From Blasia pusilla (taxonomy: Eukaryota > Marchantiophyta > Marchantiopsida > Blasiales), in assembly GCA_050084515.1 (NCBI GenBank), contig CM114272.1:50964001-51028000 (forward strand): a DNA stretch of 64,000 nt, read 5' to 3'. A model generated the notes under the pieces. That model was not told where the DNA came from and searched no databases. It saw only the letters and a program-made list of their open reading frames with translations. The position numbers were made by a program, and so were the translations under genes. Shown one piece after another: positions 35,063 through 46,597 of this stretch (the first letter of the stretch is position 1; every line of letters begins with the position of its first letter).

Positions 35063-37825
35063 CTAAGCGCTGTCAACATATCCATTCCAGTCGCCAGTCT
35101 GAGCGTCACCAAATTGGGGACCGAAGTAAACATTCCCAGCATAAAATTGAGCGAGTGATCGTACTAAGCTGAGCATCATGTATAGATAGTATAGATATAA
35201 GGATTTAGGCGCCCGATTTTTGCTATCCCATAGCGCACGAGACAAGACCTGTGGAAGAAGGAAGAAATACGAGATGACATCTGCAGAAGCTTGAAAGTTG
35301 GACCACATCATCTTCCGCAGATGATCCCTCCTGTACTCCGATTCCTCGTAGCGAGCTGCGAGGATCTGCTGCCCGGATAGAAATGCGAGCTGTATCACCA
35401 TGAAAGCAAATCCGGACATGCCCAGACATATGTACCAAATGTGGTGCTCGGCAGTTGCTCTCGGAGATGAAGCCTTCTTGCCAATCTCGCCATGTGCATG
35501 ATGACCGCGAGCCTTGCATATCAGGTTCAGCCATCTAATTTCCAGGAGGAGAGCTCCTAGGCTCGCAAGGCAACTGATAATCTCTGTGGCGTCCAGGGCT
35601 GAGACTGGTTCCACTGCATCACCTTTCCGATTCCCAGAGAGCTTGAGAAAGATGACATTGAGACTGAAGAACAGAGAAGCGGAGTGTCCAAACACCAACG
35701 CCAACAACACTGTAATCGAGTAGTATGGAAGGTTTTGATTCTTCTGTTGTTGTTTGTTGTTGGTTAGCTGCAGGGAAATGACAATGATCAGAAGACAGAG
35801 GGTGCTCCCGCTTATGACTACATCAACTCGCTTCCGCCATAGAGCTTGTCTTGCCTGAATCCTCGAGGAGTTGTAGTAGGAATCCAACAGAATAGGTTCG
35901 AAACGTAGAGGATCATTCTCACGCCTTAGGCTTGTGATGGTCCCGGTGGTGTGGGCCAATTCACCCCACAGAGTGGGATTTGTTTCAGGGTAGCGGACGT
36001 TGAAGAGGACGCTGCAATCCATCCCTTCCGTGTTGTCGTCGTCATCATAACCGTCTGCAGCCCAGATCTTCGATCTGCATCCCAACATGCACAGCTGACC
36101 CGTCTGCCTATCGAACCAACCTTCACCAGCCATTCGCTTGAACCATTCATCTCTGGAATCTGCGAACAGCTCGGACATGGCCGGCACAAACACGTTGAAG
36201 CTGACATTGATCCGCCCAGTAGACCTGTGAGCATCGACAGTGAAACCTACACGTCGTGCCAATTTCCACTCTCTGCGAGCTGCCCCGATTTCCATTGCAG
36301 TCAGGAAGACAGATTGCGTCGAGGAGAGTGAATTGGATTCATAAGCCTTCGGAGCAGCTCGGGGATTTGTCACCAGGGTGCGCAGGTCCAGGTCCGAAAA
36401 CTCTGAGCCGTCTGGGTACTTGGCCCATTTCTTCGCTGTGATGTTCTCTTGACAGCAGAGAGGGTCGATCAGCTCCATCAAAGTGGGAGGGCGCACGTAC
36501 TTCTCCATGATGTGAGACATGCCGTCTGAAAAAGAGAGAACGGATAGCCAACCCCCTCCGAAGAAGGAGAAAGGTCTGAAGAAGAAGGGTTCAGTGGGCT
36601 CTCTCGAGCTTCGGACGTGGCCGAAAATGGCTAACGGATGGGTGATTGTGTAGAATAGGTTGGACACTTGGATGGTCAAATGGATGTGGCAATCCGTGCC
36701 ATCCAGCAGACATGCCAGCAGAAGGAACTGCGAATTTGTGGAATCCCAAAGTCCTTCTGCCACGAGTACCAATTGGGTGTCCGTCTGAAAGCCCAGACCC
36801 TGATCCGCATCTTCGAACATCAATTGCCCTGCCACTCTCCCATCCATGGAACACTCGAAGTCTTGGAACCTCAAGCTCGTGATTCTTGTCTTCACACTGT
36901 GATCATTGCTCTTCGACTTCTTAAAAGGGCTGCAATCATTCTTTCCGCAAGTCGAGTTCCAAGCGATGGAAAGCCGATTTCCATCCTCCAACGACTCGCA
37001 GATTGAGGCTTGCTCATCGGACCGGTTTGCACTCTGATTCCTGCCACCATAGCGAACTACGCTTCCGAGCGATTCCCCCAGCTTTCGCACTTCTTCCATC
37101 CTCGTGTACTCGAATTCCGCTTCGTAGACAGCAGCGACGTCGATGGGTGGGAAATGTTGCGGATCATCGGGATTTCGTAGGCTCTTGATCTCCCCGGAGA
37201 TCATGGCAGTCCTACTTGTTTTAGATTTAGGGTACCGAAACCTGACGAGAATGCCACAGTCGTCCTCAGGAGCCTCCATAGCTATGGCACGAGGATCCAG
37301 TTCCGAGCCAGCTACGGACTGCAGGAAAACTCCGAGCATGGGTCCGTCGGGGGAAGCGCAGCCTCGAGCACAGAACTCCCGGGTTTTAATGGACAGCGCT
37401 CCTTGCACCTGGATTTCAATTCTCAAGGAGTCGTTGGCTTGGAGACTCACCGTTCCTTTCACCAAATACACATAGTTGTAGGCCGTTCTCGACAATGTCA
37501 TGGCCACGGTACTGAATTGGATGGAACGGGTGAGACCCGCAGCATTTTTCGCGGGCTTGTCATGCAGCATGAATTCCCCCCTGGAGAAGTTGAGCCAGGG
37601 GAGGTGACTCTGAGGCACATCCTGAAGAGATATGGTGTCGTGGCTTCCGAATCCGGATTCGAGCTCCTCCTCGCCGCCCTGCACTACGACCTCGCAAGCG
37701 TCTGGCAAATTGAGGTCTAATGGGCTGATCTCGACTTGCTGCGCTCGTCCACGGACTCCAAGGATTACAACCACCCACAGAGTCAAGGAGGCGACTTGAA
37801 AGAGCGACTGCGTCATCGTTGACAA
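35063..37825 (-). CDS. DUF2921 family membrane protein, intronless
   Basis: 920 residues in one frame, the usual size for the plant DUF2921 (PF11145) family. Residues 1-28 form a signal peptide (hydrophobic run ASLTLWVVVILGV). The extracytoplasmic part holds two repeats of the family's beta-rich domain, seen in FCARGC.....GPMLGVF and again in MLGCRSK......CSVLFNVRYP, each with paired cysteines. The C-terminal third has about six hydrophobic segments (roughly residues 668-688, 697-722, 740-765, 793-818, 845-865 and 875-900), the last near LYYLYMMLSLVRSLAQFY. The layout resembles Tul1/FLYING SAUCER-type transmembrane proteins without the RING end; the function is not established. Coding looks intact. 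Confidence 0.9.
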   Translation of the reverse strand: MSTMTQSLFQVASLTLWVVVILGVRGRAQQVEISPLDLNLPDACEVVVQGGEEELESGFGSHDTISLQDVPQSHLPWLNFSRGEFMLHDKPAKNAAGLTRSIQFSTVAMTLSRTAYNYVYLVKGTVSLQANDSLRIEIQVQGALSIKTREFCARGCASPDGPMLGVFLQSVAGSELDPRAIAMEAPEDDCGILVRFRYPKSKTSRTAMISGEIKSLRNPDDPQHFPPIDVAAVYEAEFEYTRMEEVRKLGESLGSVVRYGGRNQSANRSDEQASICESLEDGNRLSIAWNSTCGKNDCSPFKKSKSNDHSVKTRITSLRFQDFECSMDGRVAGQLMFEDADQGLGFQTDTQLVLVAEGLWDSTNSQFLLLACLLDGTDCHIHLTIQVSNLFYTITHPLAIFGHVRSSREPTEPFFFRPFSFFGGGWLSVLSFSDGMSHIMEKYVRPPTLMELIDPLCCQENITAKKWAKYPDGSEFSDLDLRTLVTNPRAAPKAYESNSLSSTQSVFLTAMEIGAARREWKLARRVGFTVDAHRSTGRINVSFNVFVPAMSELFADSRDEWFKRMAGEGWFDRQTGQLCMLGCRSKIWAADGYDDDDNTEGMDCSVLFNVRYPETNPTLWGELAHTTGTITSLRRENDPLRFEPILLDSYYNSSRIQARQALWRKRVDVVISGSTLCLLIIVISLQLTNNKQQQKNQNLPYYSITVLLALVFGHSASLFFSLNVIFLKLSGNRKGDAVEPVSALDATEIISCLASLGALLLEIRWLNLICKARGHHAHGEIGKKASSPRATAEHHIWYICLGMSGFAFMVIQLAFLSGQQILAARYEESEYRRDHLRKMMWSNFQASADVISYFFLLPQVLSRALWDSKNRAPKSLYLYYLYMMLSLVRSLAQFYAGNVYFGPQFGDAQTGDWNGYVDSA

Positions 37826-39065
37826 TGTGTATCTTCTTATCGGAGCTCTGAGAATTCCTCAGTGAGCGCCATAGACCAAAAGCCAAGTTAGATTGCAACA
37901 CGGGAGATAGAGCCCGGCAAAATCACAGACTCTCTGCTCCTCTAGGTCATGTCAACGAAACCACAATCATCCTACACCACACGCAGCCCCTGAAGAATGA
38001 ATACACCGTAAACAAGAGGAAGACCGTCAATCCGGATGAGAATGTAAGCGCCACCACCAAACATCCTCTCTAGCTAGCATTTCCCTCTAGACAGACGCAT
38101 GAATTTCCATTGTCCTCATCCCATATTCGAGTGCAGGGCTTCTTCGTGGGTTGCGACACAATCCGACATTGGACCGGAAAATTCGAAGCCCGGACTATGG
38201 AGCAGCACAATGACATGGTACGCGGATCAAGTCGAGTCAACACGACCCGGAGAGTACTTCAACAGGCATGGATGGGATCGGCTCTCATTAGACTACAGGA
38301 AAGAAAAACGGATTGGATGCAAAACGCTCGGGGAAACAGCTACCCAGCGCAGCAAAGCCGGCCGAATCGCAACCTTGGCCATAATCCACCTCTAACCTTG
38401 CGTGCACACGACACCAGCAGCAGCACAAAGGCTCGTGAGAATTGAGCAAGCCTACCTTCATGCGGAACTCCAGCACGAGGAACCTGTCAGTGGCTACCTC
38501 TCACCGCTACCGATCCGCCCACGGCACGCTCGCTCTCTCACCGTCCTCATCGCCTCCCTCACTCTCACTCTCTGGGCACCCTCCTCCTCTCCCTCTCTTC
38601 CGAACGTCCCCATCTCTCTCGATCCAAAGCAGCAGCAGCGGCAGCTGCTGGGACGACTTCTCGATGACAATCCCATCTGGGACTTCCCAGTCAACGACTC
38701 TTCGACATCACAGGCCCGGTGCTTCCCACTACCTCACCGATCCTCCGAGATGCCCCAATTGTGCCGCTCCCCTGGGAATTAATTTCCAGGAAGCCCAATG
38801 GCGAGCTGTGCATAGTAGGGGCCTTTTTTACTGGCCCTGTCGAGCACACACATACACTGTCGCACAAACTGGGTTGAGTTGAGGGGTCAGGAAGACAGTG
38901 CGCATGCAGCGAATCCAGGGTATGTTCGAGTTCTTGTGGACCCGGGTCCAGATCACCGGGATAAAACAAGGGGAGTGTTCGCGAGTGAGTGGTCAACTGA
39001 AAGTAGGGACCACTCACCAAAGGAGCTTTGGTGGTTGTCGATTGAAGGGGGGTTTCGAAAGGGTG

Positions 39066-39104
39066 AATTATTATTGTTATTATTCTTATTGTTATTATTA
39101 TTTC
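39066..39104. repeat. Imperfect (TTA)n microsatellite
   Basis: A run made of TTATTATTG and TTATTATTC units inside the gene-poor region. Simple repeat. Confidence 0.85.
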
Positions 39105-39380
39105 GGGTGAGGAGGGGGCGGGGGGTTCGTTTCTGGGATACAGTTGAGTGTTGTGGTTGCTGCTTGACCGCGCACGACGTTCGAGGCTCCCGCAAGGGAC
39201 CTGCATGGACTCGAGTCTGCCGAAGACTTCTGAAAGGAAGATTCGCTCACTCCAGCGATCTCGTGTTGCTGGTTGCTGCTACTGGGGAGACTGCGTCTAG
39301 TACGCGTGACCTCAAAGTGGGGATTAGGTCCGTTAGTCTCCGTAACATGGCCATGGACCGTGCTTTGTTCACGCACACGA

Positions 39381-39442
39381 CCTTCTTCTTCTCCTCCTCC
39401 TCCTCCTTCTTCTTCTTATCATTATTTTTTAATATTATTATT
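39381..39442. repeat. (TTC/TCC)n followed by (ATT)n microsatellite
   Basis: A pyrimidine run of TTC and TCC units passes into TTATCATTATTTTTTAATAT and ATTATTATT. Simple repeat; translated it gives a low-complexity serine run, which explains the open frame over it. Confidence 0.8.
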
Positions 39443-41796
39443 CATGGACTTCATCTAGGGTTTATGAAGGAGTGGAGGGCGACAAGCGACACGAACTGAG
39501 ATCAAGAGTTTGCTTCCAACAGCGGAATTGTAGGCTCCATCCAGTGCACGTAGAGTATTGTCAGAAGTCCTCCCAACTCTTTCTGAGTCTCTAGGTCGTC
39601 TGATCACCGTGAGAGACGCGGATCTTCAATGATTGATTACGAGATGACATTCTCGCCATCTCCATTAATAGGTGTGCTGGGACGATGGGCATGGAATCGC
39701 GATTGGGCGAACGAATCGCAGATGGATATGTAGATGGCAGTTGGAGCAGAGGAGGAGAGCACTCGCACTCGTGAACGCCATATTCTTTTCATATTTCGAG
39801 ATGTTGGAAAGGTGGACGACCAGACATTGCGTCACGTTTCCAGACGAGTCCAAATGCGCCCACAAAAATCGGCTGACAGTTTGTGCGCTTCGATGGCGTA
39901 TCTGCGAGTCCTGCATTTCACAATGACACGATTCACATTACCGTAGCTCCTGGGCTGGTGGCAGTCCATCGTGACCCACGCAGAGGCAAGATTCTCGCTC
40001 TGTGTGCAGTCCCAGTCCCTCCCTCGATTAGCAGCTGCACAGAGGCATGTCGCATTCGTTCAGGAGAGGCCATTCATTCCAGGCCATCCATCCGCACATC
40101 ACCGACCCAACGTCAATGAAATGGGATTCTTCGTTTCTTGCGGGCCGAGCTTTCCGGCTACTCCTCGGTTCCTGCAGTCCACAATCTGAGGAGATCGCCT
40201 CTGGGATTCCAGACACTCTTGACCGGTGCAGATTCACGTCTCTGCGATCGATTGACCCTCCGCATGACCTCTCGGTGTCGTCGTCCACCGACAGCAGACA
40301 CCATTCGCGATGCGTGTTCCCACAGCATCTCCACAATCTGCAGCGAGGGGCTATTATTAGGGTTCAAGCATCGGAAACCTCGAGGCCACAGCGGCGACCG
40401 ACCATCGCTCGGTCGAAGTGAGGGGGAATCGACAGGGAAACAAAAACAACAGACCGAATTGCAGAAAGCCTGATCGTGAACTCTAATTTCAGCAGCTGCA
40501 CACATTGTCAATTCTACTCGCCGTCCGAAGAGGGAGACGAGGGAGACCCTTCTCATCCAGATTCCACACCGCATCACACACTCGAAATCCCGCGGCAGAA
40601 GCCTCGGCGTGCATAGCCTTGGCCATCGAGCGAAGCATCCCGACCACCTGAAGAAAGCTACTTCATGCACCGATGCAGCCGGCCATCGGAGGACTTCCCG
40701 ACTCCCGAGATCGTCTTGCCAGTCGCTTTGCTCGTCAAAACCTCCTAAATTTGGTGCCAGCCACACGAATAATCCGCTTCGCAGCCTCGGCAAGATACGG
40801 TGGTGCGCACAAACGGAAAGGACAAGAATTGACAAAACAAATCCGCTGAGGCGCATCTGGCAGACTCCGGACCCTCGGAGTCGAAACCCCATCCAGAACG
40901 CGTAACCTGATACCCACCCACTCTGACTACCGTACGCGCCGAGGCAGAAACCATCGAAAGCGCGCGGAAGCGTGGGCGAGAGCTCGAATTGCTCACCGCA
41001 CTCTAAAATTCATCCGAACACATCGCTGTCAACTGTGACATCCGGAGCTCAACTTCACTCCGCATCCACCAATTCCCGCACGCCAGCTCTGAAAAGCACG
41101 GCGCTCACTCGGAGCGTCTACCCCGACTGACCACCGCTTTCGATCGAACTGCGTATGATCGGATCCAAGCAACGCATGCACAACGATTTTTTTTCCACTC
41201 CTCCTCATGAGCAGAGGCGACAGCATCAGCAGAAAACCCGATGTCACTTCCTTCCCTCACATTTATTTCAGTTCGGTGTTTCAAAGTTTTCGCCGCCCCC
41301 ATCATCCTAAATGCCAATCTCCGGCAGTGCGATCATTGCCATCAACTGTCCGAGTCGCCATGACGCGCTCGACTCGGATCATAGAGGAACGTCGCGATGG
41401 AGACCACGACATGTGGTTCCTTTCGAGTATTCACGAACGATTACATTATGTCCAATACGTCACCTTTTGTGTGTGTGATTCTTGTCTTGGCCTAGTGCTA
41501 GTGGCCACAAATATAGGGCTATTTGTTGCCACCCGATCCATTGTGGTGACATTCATTACGGATAGATCTCATATGTTACGGATAGACAATCCGAAAAGAA
41601 CTTCCTACTAGATAGTGGAGACCCATCTTCCATATGATTCCTTTCTCGTACCATGTCAACTCGCCCCCCCCCTCTCCTATTTTATTCTCTTGTCCATGTG
41701 TATTTGCACATTTCCTTTCATCTTCATCTTCGATTTTATCCTCTACACGTACATTCCCTACATTGCTTGGTGAGGGTTCCTATCACTCGCGTATAT

Positions 41797-41964
41797 TCCT
41801 TCAATAATTTTTTTTTCATCGCTGGCCCTAGTGGAACGGGAGGGACCTTTTTATACAATCTCATTCTTGCAAGTGTTAGTTATGAAGGAGATATTTCTTT
41901 GGTTGGAAGGCCCGTGTTGAACAAATTAGCTTTCGCCAATAGGTTGTTGGAGATTGGAGAAGGT
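41797..41964 (+). pseudogene. Helitron (PIF1-type) helicase fragment, left part
   Basis: The frame has FFIAGPSGTGGTFLYNLILA, the Walker A region of Helitron/PIF1 helicases with the usual GKT changed to GGT. After a large internal deletion it continues with NKLAFANRLLEIGEG, the motif found near FANWLL in Helitron helicases. At 41,964 the sequence passes into an LTR-type end. The same frame resumes at 63,709. The changed Walker lysine and the deletion show the gene is dead. Confidence 0.82.
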
Positions 41965-42741
41965 TGTCGTTCGCATACACATCGCTACATAACCCACATC
42001 GTTGGTCACATCTACACACCACACAACATTGATCATCCCAACAAGTGGGTCGATCCATCCATAAACCAAACGAACTCACGCATATACATCGAGACCCCAC
42101 AACCGCGCCCTAGTTGGCAGTTGGGCCTCCCTAAGTCCAGACAGATGTCGTGCGCATATACATTGCGACACAACATACATCCCTGTCACCGAACACACAC
42201 ATAAACACGCACGATCTCATGCTAACTCATGGCATCCAAACAACGAGACAAGAAGTATCAAAATATCTCCAATAAAATAAGATCTAATCTCTCTCACAAC
42301 ATCATAGTTCTCACATGTGTGCACTCTCTCCAAGGTAACCTATGCTCCCAAGTCATCTCCTTGGCTCTTGAACTCATGTAGGAGGTAAAGGGCCACTTAC
42401 CAAAAATACAAAGTCGACCATATACTCAAAATAGTACCTACCTAAAATAGTAAGTTTCTCAATATGACTCCAAATGAGCCGAAACGAAGGGGAAACCTGC
42501 TCTCTCAGGTTTCCCGGGGCCTCAACAGGTCATCCTCAACCTATTGAGCGTATCCTCCACTACTCACAAACTCTACTAGATCTCACCGATCTATCCTAAA
42601 AGACGTGACAGCTGTCATGTGCATACACATCGCTACACAACATACATTGCTGTCACCGAACACACACATAAACACGAACGATCCTATGCTAACTCATGAC
42701 ATCCAAACAACGAGACAAGAAGTACCAAAATATCTCCAATC
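41965..42741 (-). repeat. Stacked gypsy LTR ends on the left side of the complex
   Basis: Three copies of one LTR terminus begin at 41,965, 42,146 and 42,613, each reading TGTCRT..GCATA.ACAT.GC. The middle one runs to GACGTGACA at 42,610 and, at 465 bp, looks like a complete LTR. Its right part (42,273-42,610) matches 60,185-60,710. The first 125 bp of the second and third copies (to ATATCTCCAAT) are about 90 percent alike. How they arose (successive insertions or unequal recombination) is not clear. Confidence 0.6.
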
Positions 42742-43011
42742 GCCCCTCTAATTGGTGATTAGGTCCCTCTTACTCTAGATATCCATCTATCCCTACCTAC
42801 CATGACATACATGTCTTGGACGCTAAGAGCAAGAAGGCCGGGTGGTCATGTGGCTCCATTGTTAGTGGCCTTCTTGTCATCCATATCACAGATACAAGTC
42901 GGAATGTAGAACTACCTACTCTATGTACACCTGGGACACATCCATTTTCCCTGAGGAACCCTAGTGAGAGATGGCGTCAAACATGCCATATGCCATCCTC
43001 TCGAACATCCA

Positions 43012-44250
43012 TCACAAACTAGTATAGTGGCTGCAACCACACAACATACACCGTAAGCCTGCAGAAACTATTACTAAGCTCAGATCAACTATACCGTCAA
43101 TGTTTGGAAGATGACATGGCGCACAGTTACGCACATGGTCCTTCCAAACCATACCATCGCGTCCCTCCAGTAAGAGCACACCGGATGGCAAAACCTCACG
43201 CACTCTCAAGATGGTGCGCCCTGCAATCACATCCAACGTCGTGGGTACCGTCTGCTGCAAGTAGACATAGTCTCTCTGATGAAACCTCCGGATAGTAGGT
43301 TGATAACCACCTCCCCGAATAGTCGCATACCTCAACGTATCCCGATGTTGCGCAATCGCCAAGTTCTCAAACGCCATGGGCATCACTCTCCAAAATAACT
43401 CAGTCCTCTAAGAACATGCTCATATCCATACATCAGGGTCATCAAGGTTTAACACCTCACAGTATCTCAACAAATAGCCGTAGGTAAATCTGGCTCTTGG
43501 CCATAAAGCAACAAGTATGATGAGAAAGACGCTAAGGATGCATGTCTGCTGAATCTGTATCCTATTGCCAACCACGGCAAGTGAAGGTCCCAATCTCCTA
43601 GGTGACCTCTCTGCAAGCCATACTTGCGTAGTCCTTTCTTCACCGTCTACACAACCCGCTCCGCTAGTCCATCCGCCTCAGTATGATCTTGTGAAGTAGT
43701 GCAGTAGTCAATCAGTGCCTGATCACACAAGGCCTGAAACTCCTCGTAGAACTCTCTACCCTGGTCTGTCAACACCTCAATTGGTGCACCGTAATGACTC
43801 AACACTCAATCTAGGAAGGCATACGCTACTCCCTCACTCGCTTTGTCAGAAAATGCAACCAACTCTATCTACTTCGAGAAGTGCTCGACCATCACCAACA
43901 CATAACGACTATGGCACTCCGTCAAAGGCAAAGGTCCTGAAAAATCTAGACTCCATCTATAACCTAAACCCATGATTGGAAGTGGATGCGATTGTGAAGT
44001 TGGAGCATTGAACGATGCTCAGACTTGATCACACACCATGCATCTGGCAACAAATTGCTGAACGTCAGTCTGCATGCCTCGCCACCAACATTGAATCTGG
44101 AGCAAGCTGTACGTCCGCTTCACTCCAAAATGACCCGACTCCTCGTGGGCATGACGCATCAAACGTGCTCTCTGCAAAGGATGAGGCACTACACGCACTC
44201 TACCATCCTCTCACACTTGCAACACATATATATGTGCTCTCCCACCGGAA
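43012..44250 (-). pseudogene. Integrase of the methyltransferase-bearing gypsy element (broken)
   Basis: Minus-strand reading gives the integrase core in pieces: LDFSGPLPLTECHSRYV (first catalytic Asp), LTDQGREFYEE (second Asp) and AERVVQTVKKGLRKYG (Glu), followed by a C-terminal domain at 43,386-43,012 with FHQRDYVYLQQ and a tudor-like stretch RVREVLPSGVLLLEGRDG. Stops at 43,869-43,871 (TAG) and nearby (TGA) interrupt it. Confidence 0.85.
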
Positions 44251-44262
44251 CCGTCAGGCTCA

Positions 44263-45100
44263 CTATAGGATCCGATCCGGCTCTCTAGCACCCACTACGC
44301 TCGCGACATTGCCAGTACGCAAGTACTCCAAGACCACTCCATCGTCGTGAATGTCTCGGCCATCTGTCGTCTCCTCACTCGCCTCTGGATGTAAGGACTC
44401 TCCATCAAACCTCGCCATTGAAGTCTTAGCAATCTGGCTCTCCATAGCCAACAAGCCCGAATAGGCTGACGCATGCCATCCTGGCACCAACTCCTCATCA
44501 CTCTCACCATGCCAACCAGCTCCAATTGCATCTTGCTCACTCGGGCATGGGTTACGGCTCAAACCATCTGCATCATGGTTGAGCGTCCCAAGTCTATGCA
44601 CCACCTAGAAGTCATACTTCTGCAACAAAAGAGCCCACCTTGCAAGCTTCCATGTAAGCTTGTCACACTCCATCAACCACTTAAGTGGCTGATGATCAGT
44701 AATGATGGTAAAGGGATTGCAAAATAGATAACATCTGAAATGTGCGACAGCCCACACTGTAGCCAAGCACTCACCCTCATACAAGATATACTTTGCCTCT
44801 ACACCGTTGTTCGAGCGACTAGCATAAGCCACCATGAACTCTCTACCATCATCGTTATGCTAGGTGAGCATGGCTCCAAGCCCCAACATGCTCCAATCGG
44901 TATGCAACTGGAAAGGACGTTCCCTGATCGGTCTCCTCAATATGGGTGCAGACGTCAATCTCTCCTTGAGCATCTGAAATGCTCTCTCTTGCTCATCCCC
45001 AAGTGCCACTCCTGATCCACCTTGGTCATCAAGGTTAGCGGCTTCCCAATCAAACTGAAATCCTTGACGTACGGTCGATAGAAGTTCGCCAATCCCATGA
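44263..45100 (-). pseudogene. RNase H and connection of the methyltransferase-bearing gypsy element
   Basis: 44,835-44,605 has VAYASRSNN, YEGECLATVWAVAHFRCYL and ITDHQPLKWLM, the RNase H core of Ty3/gypsy. 44,604-44,263 continues with LGTLNHDADGLSRNPC, the conserved run-out of this domain (NH.ADGLSR). The frame changes once between them and has stops upstream towards the RT. Confidence 0.88.
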
Positions 45101-46133
45101 ATGCATGAACTCGACTCACATCTGTAGGGTGTGGAATATGTGAAATAGCCTCTACCTTCGTCTATTGCACACCAACGCCCCCAAGGTATATTATATGACC
45201 CAAGTACTCAATCTGGTCGTAGAAGAACTTGCACTTGCCTGGATGTAGCTTCAGCCCATGTAACTGCAATCGTCGAAATACTTCCTCTAGATGTCGCTCA
45301 TGCTCCTCAACCGTGGTGCTAAAGACTATGATGTCATCAAGATAATACCTAGCAATATCCAGACCTGCCAAGATCCTATCCAAGTCCCTCTGAAACTCAG
45401 CCGGGGCGTTCTTTAACCCGAATGGTAAGAACCGAAACTGGTAAAAACAATCCTTCCCATGAGGATCGATGCCCCAAAATTCCATCTTCTGCCTGTCCTC
45501 CAATCTGATAGGTAGCTGATGGTATCCGGCTTGCAAATCCAATGAATTGAAGACCTTTGCATGCCCAATCGCATCAAAGATCTCCTCAGGGGTGGGCATG
45601 GCATACCTATCTGTAATCTCCACACATTTGTTTATCCATCCAGTTGCCATGCACATCCTTCTTGGCGGCCATGTTAGTGGCAGATGCATACTCTCCATGC
45701 GACATCTCCACTAGTCTTGCTTCAACCAAGTCCTGGCTCCTACTCTGAATCAGAGCCCTCTCCATGTCATTGTACTTGTAGGGTCGTCAAAAGATCGGTG
45801 TGTCACTCGACAACTCAATGCGGATCTCTGGACCCTTCAGCGTACCCAAATCATGCATACTAAATGCAAAACAACTCCTATAACTCCTAAGGAACTAGTG
45901 TATCCGACGCCGCTCTCCTCCTATCAACTTAGGGCCCATATCTGGCTCCCAAGTCTCCATCGTGACTACGGTAGGACTCTCCGGCACGGATGTCGGTGGT
46001 TTCTATGGTGCAACCACGTCTCGGACAATAGAACTCTCATCTCCACGTGCAGTACCCAGAACCACGCTTGATGTTGTGTCTATCATCTCCTAGCGTAGGA
46101 TTGGCATACCACCAGCAGCCTTTTCCACATTGG
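45101..46133 (-). pseudogene. Reverse transcriptase of the methyltransferase-bearing gypsy element
   Basis: The frame 45,698-45,162 has YAMPTPEEIFDAIGHAKVF, SLDLQAGYHQLPI, FRFLPFGLKNAPAEFQRDLD, YYLDDIIVFS (catalytic box YLDD, usually YIDD or YVDD) and HPGKCKFFYDQIEYLGHI. The N-terminal lead-in up to about 46,130 reads in one frame (for example CFAFSMHDLGTLKGPEIR) apart from three TAG stops at 45,895-45,897, 46,003-46,005 and 46,090-46,092. It follows the methyltransferase part in the pol order. Confidence 0.92.
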
Positions 46134-46376
46134 TGAGTTTTCCTGCTTCCTATGCATTCAAAGAGGCCGGACCTGGCTTGGGTTTGGGATGACAAGGTAC
46201 AGAGGTTGATGGAGCCCAACGCCGATGAGAGAGAGCAAGCGATGGGATTCCCCACAGGGGTGACGGCAATACCGTCACTATTGGAGGCATCACGATGTCA
46301 TGTCTTGGGTGAGGCGATGGACCTGAACTGCTTGACATGGATTTTCAGCTTAGGAGTAGCTGAGCAACGTCATTGA
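46134..46376 (+). pseudogene. C-terminal part of the retrotransposon DNA methyltransferase, inverted
   Basis: On the plus strand the sequence encodes SFPASYAFKEAGPG, then, after a one-base shift, RLMEPNADEREQAMGFPTG and RCHVLGEAMDLNCLTWIFS. ER..AMGFP and LLG.AMDLN-type motifs are the C-terminal motifs (IX-X) of DNMT3/DRM-like cytosine-5 methyltransferases. All other parts of this element read on the minus strand, so this stretch of about 245 bp appears inverted. Confidence 0.75.
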
Positions 46377-46380
46377 GGAT

Positions 46381-46597
46381 GCGACAGATCACAAAAGTTG
46401 CGTTGGTGAGCCCCATGCCTATCAAGACGGTTGAGGCAATGGCTGGGGGTGGGACTCGAGGAGATTGACACACCAGGGATGATCGGGAGAGATACCCTTG
46501 GACTTCAACAATCAACGGCGCTCGATCATCGTGCCTCGCTGCCTGTGATCGATGGCTTAGATCCAATATAGAATCCATAAAACAATCGTAGGGACGT
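46381..46597 (-). pseudogene. Middle part of the retrotransposon DNA methyltransferase
   Basis: Minus-strand frame with RPYDCFMDSILDLSHRSQ and ARHDDRAPLIVEVQG, which continues the methyltransferase frame interrupted at 55,397 by the plus-strand gypsy element. The two sides join in frame (VER, then PYDCF) once that element is removed. It ends at the inversion break near 46,380. Confidence 0.72.

Larger units (their letters stand above)
37826..41652. other. Gene-poor region upstream of the DUF2921 gene
   Basis: Balanced base composition, with several medium-length frames on both strands that overlap one another and have no recognisable domain. The part next to 37,825 should contain the DUF2921 promoter and leader. 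A Ser/Pro-rich frame at about 38,460-38,819 (+) with a PRCPNCAAPLG motif was noted but not accepted as a gene. Two microsatellites are listed separately. Confidence 0.5.

Noticed and set aside
35926-37720. Several frames of 60-126 residues opposite or shifted to the DUF2921 gene
   Set aside because: No recognisable domain; explained by the real 920-residue frame.
38879-39499. 206-residue plus-strand frame
   Set aside because: Runs through two microsatellites and gives low-complexity Ser/Phe/Leu tracts; not protein-like.
40158-40892. 244-residue minus-strand frame
   Set aside because: Cys/Arg-rich random-looking sequence, overlapped by other frames of similar length on the plus strand; no domain and no gene-like composition.
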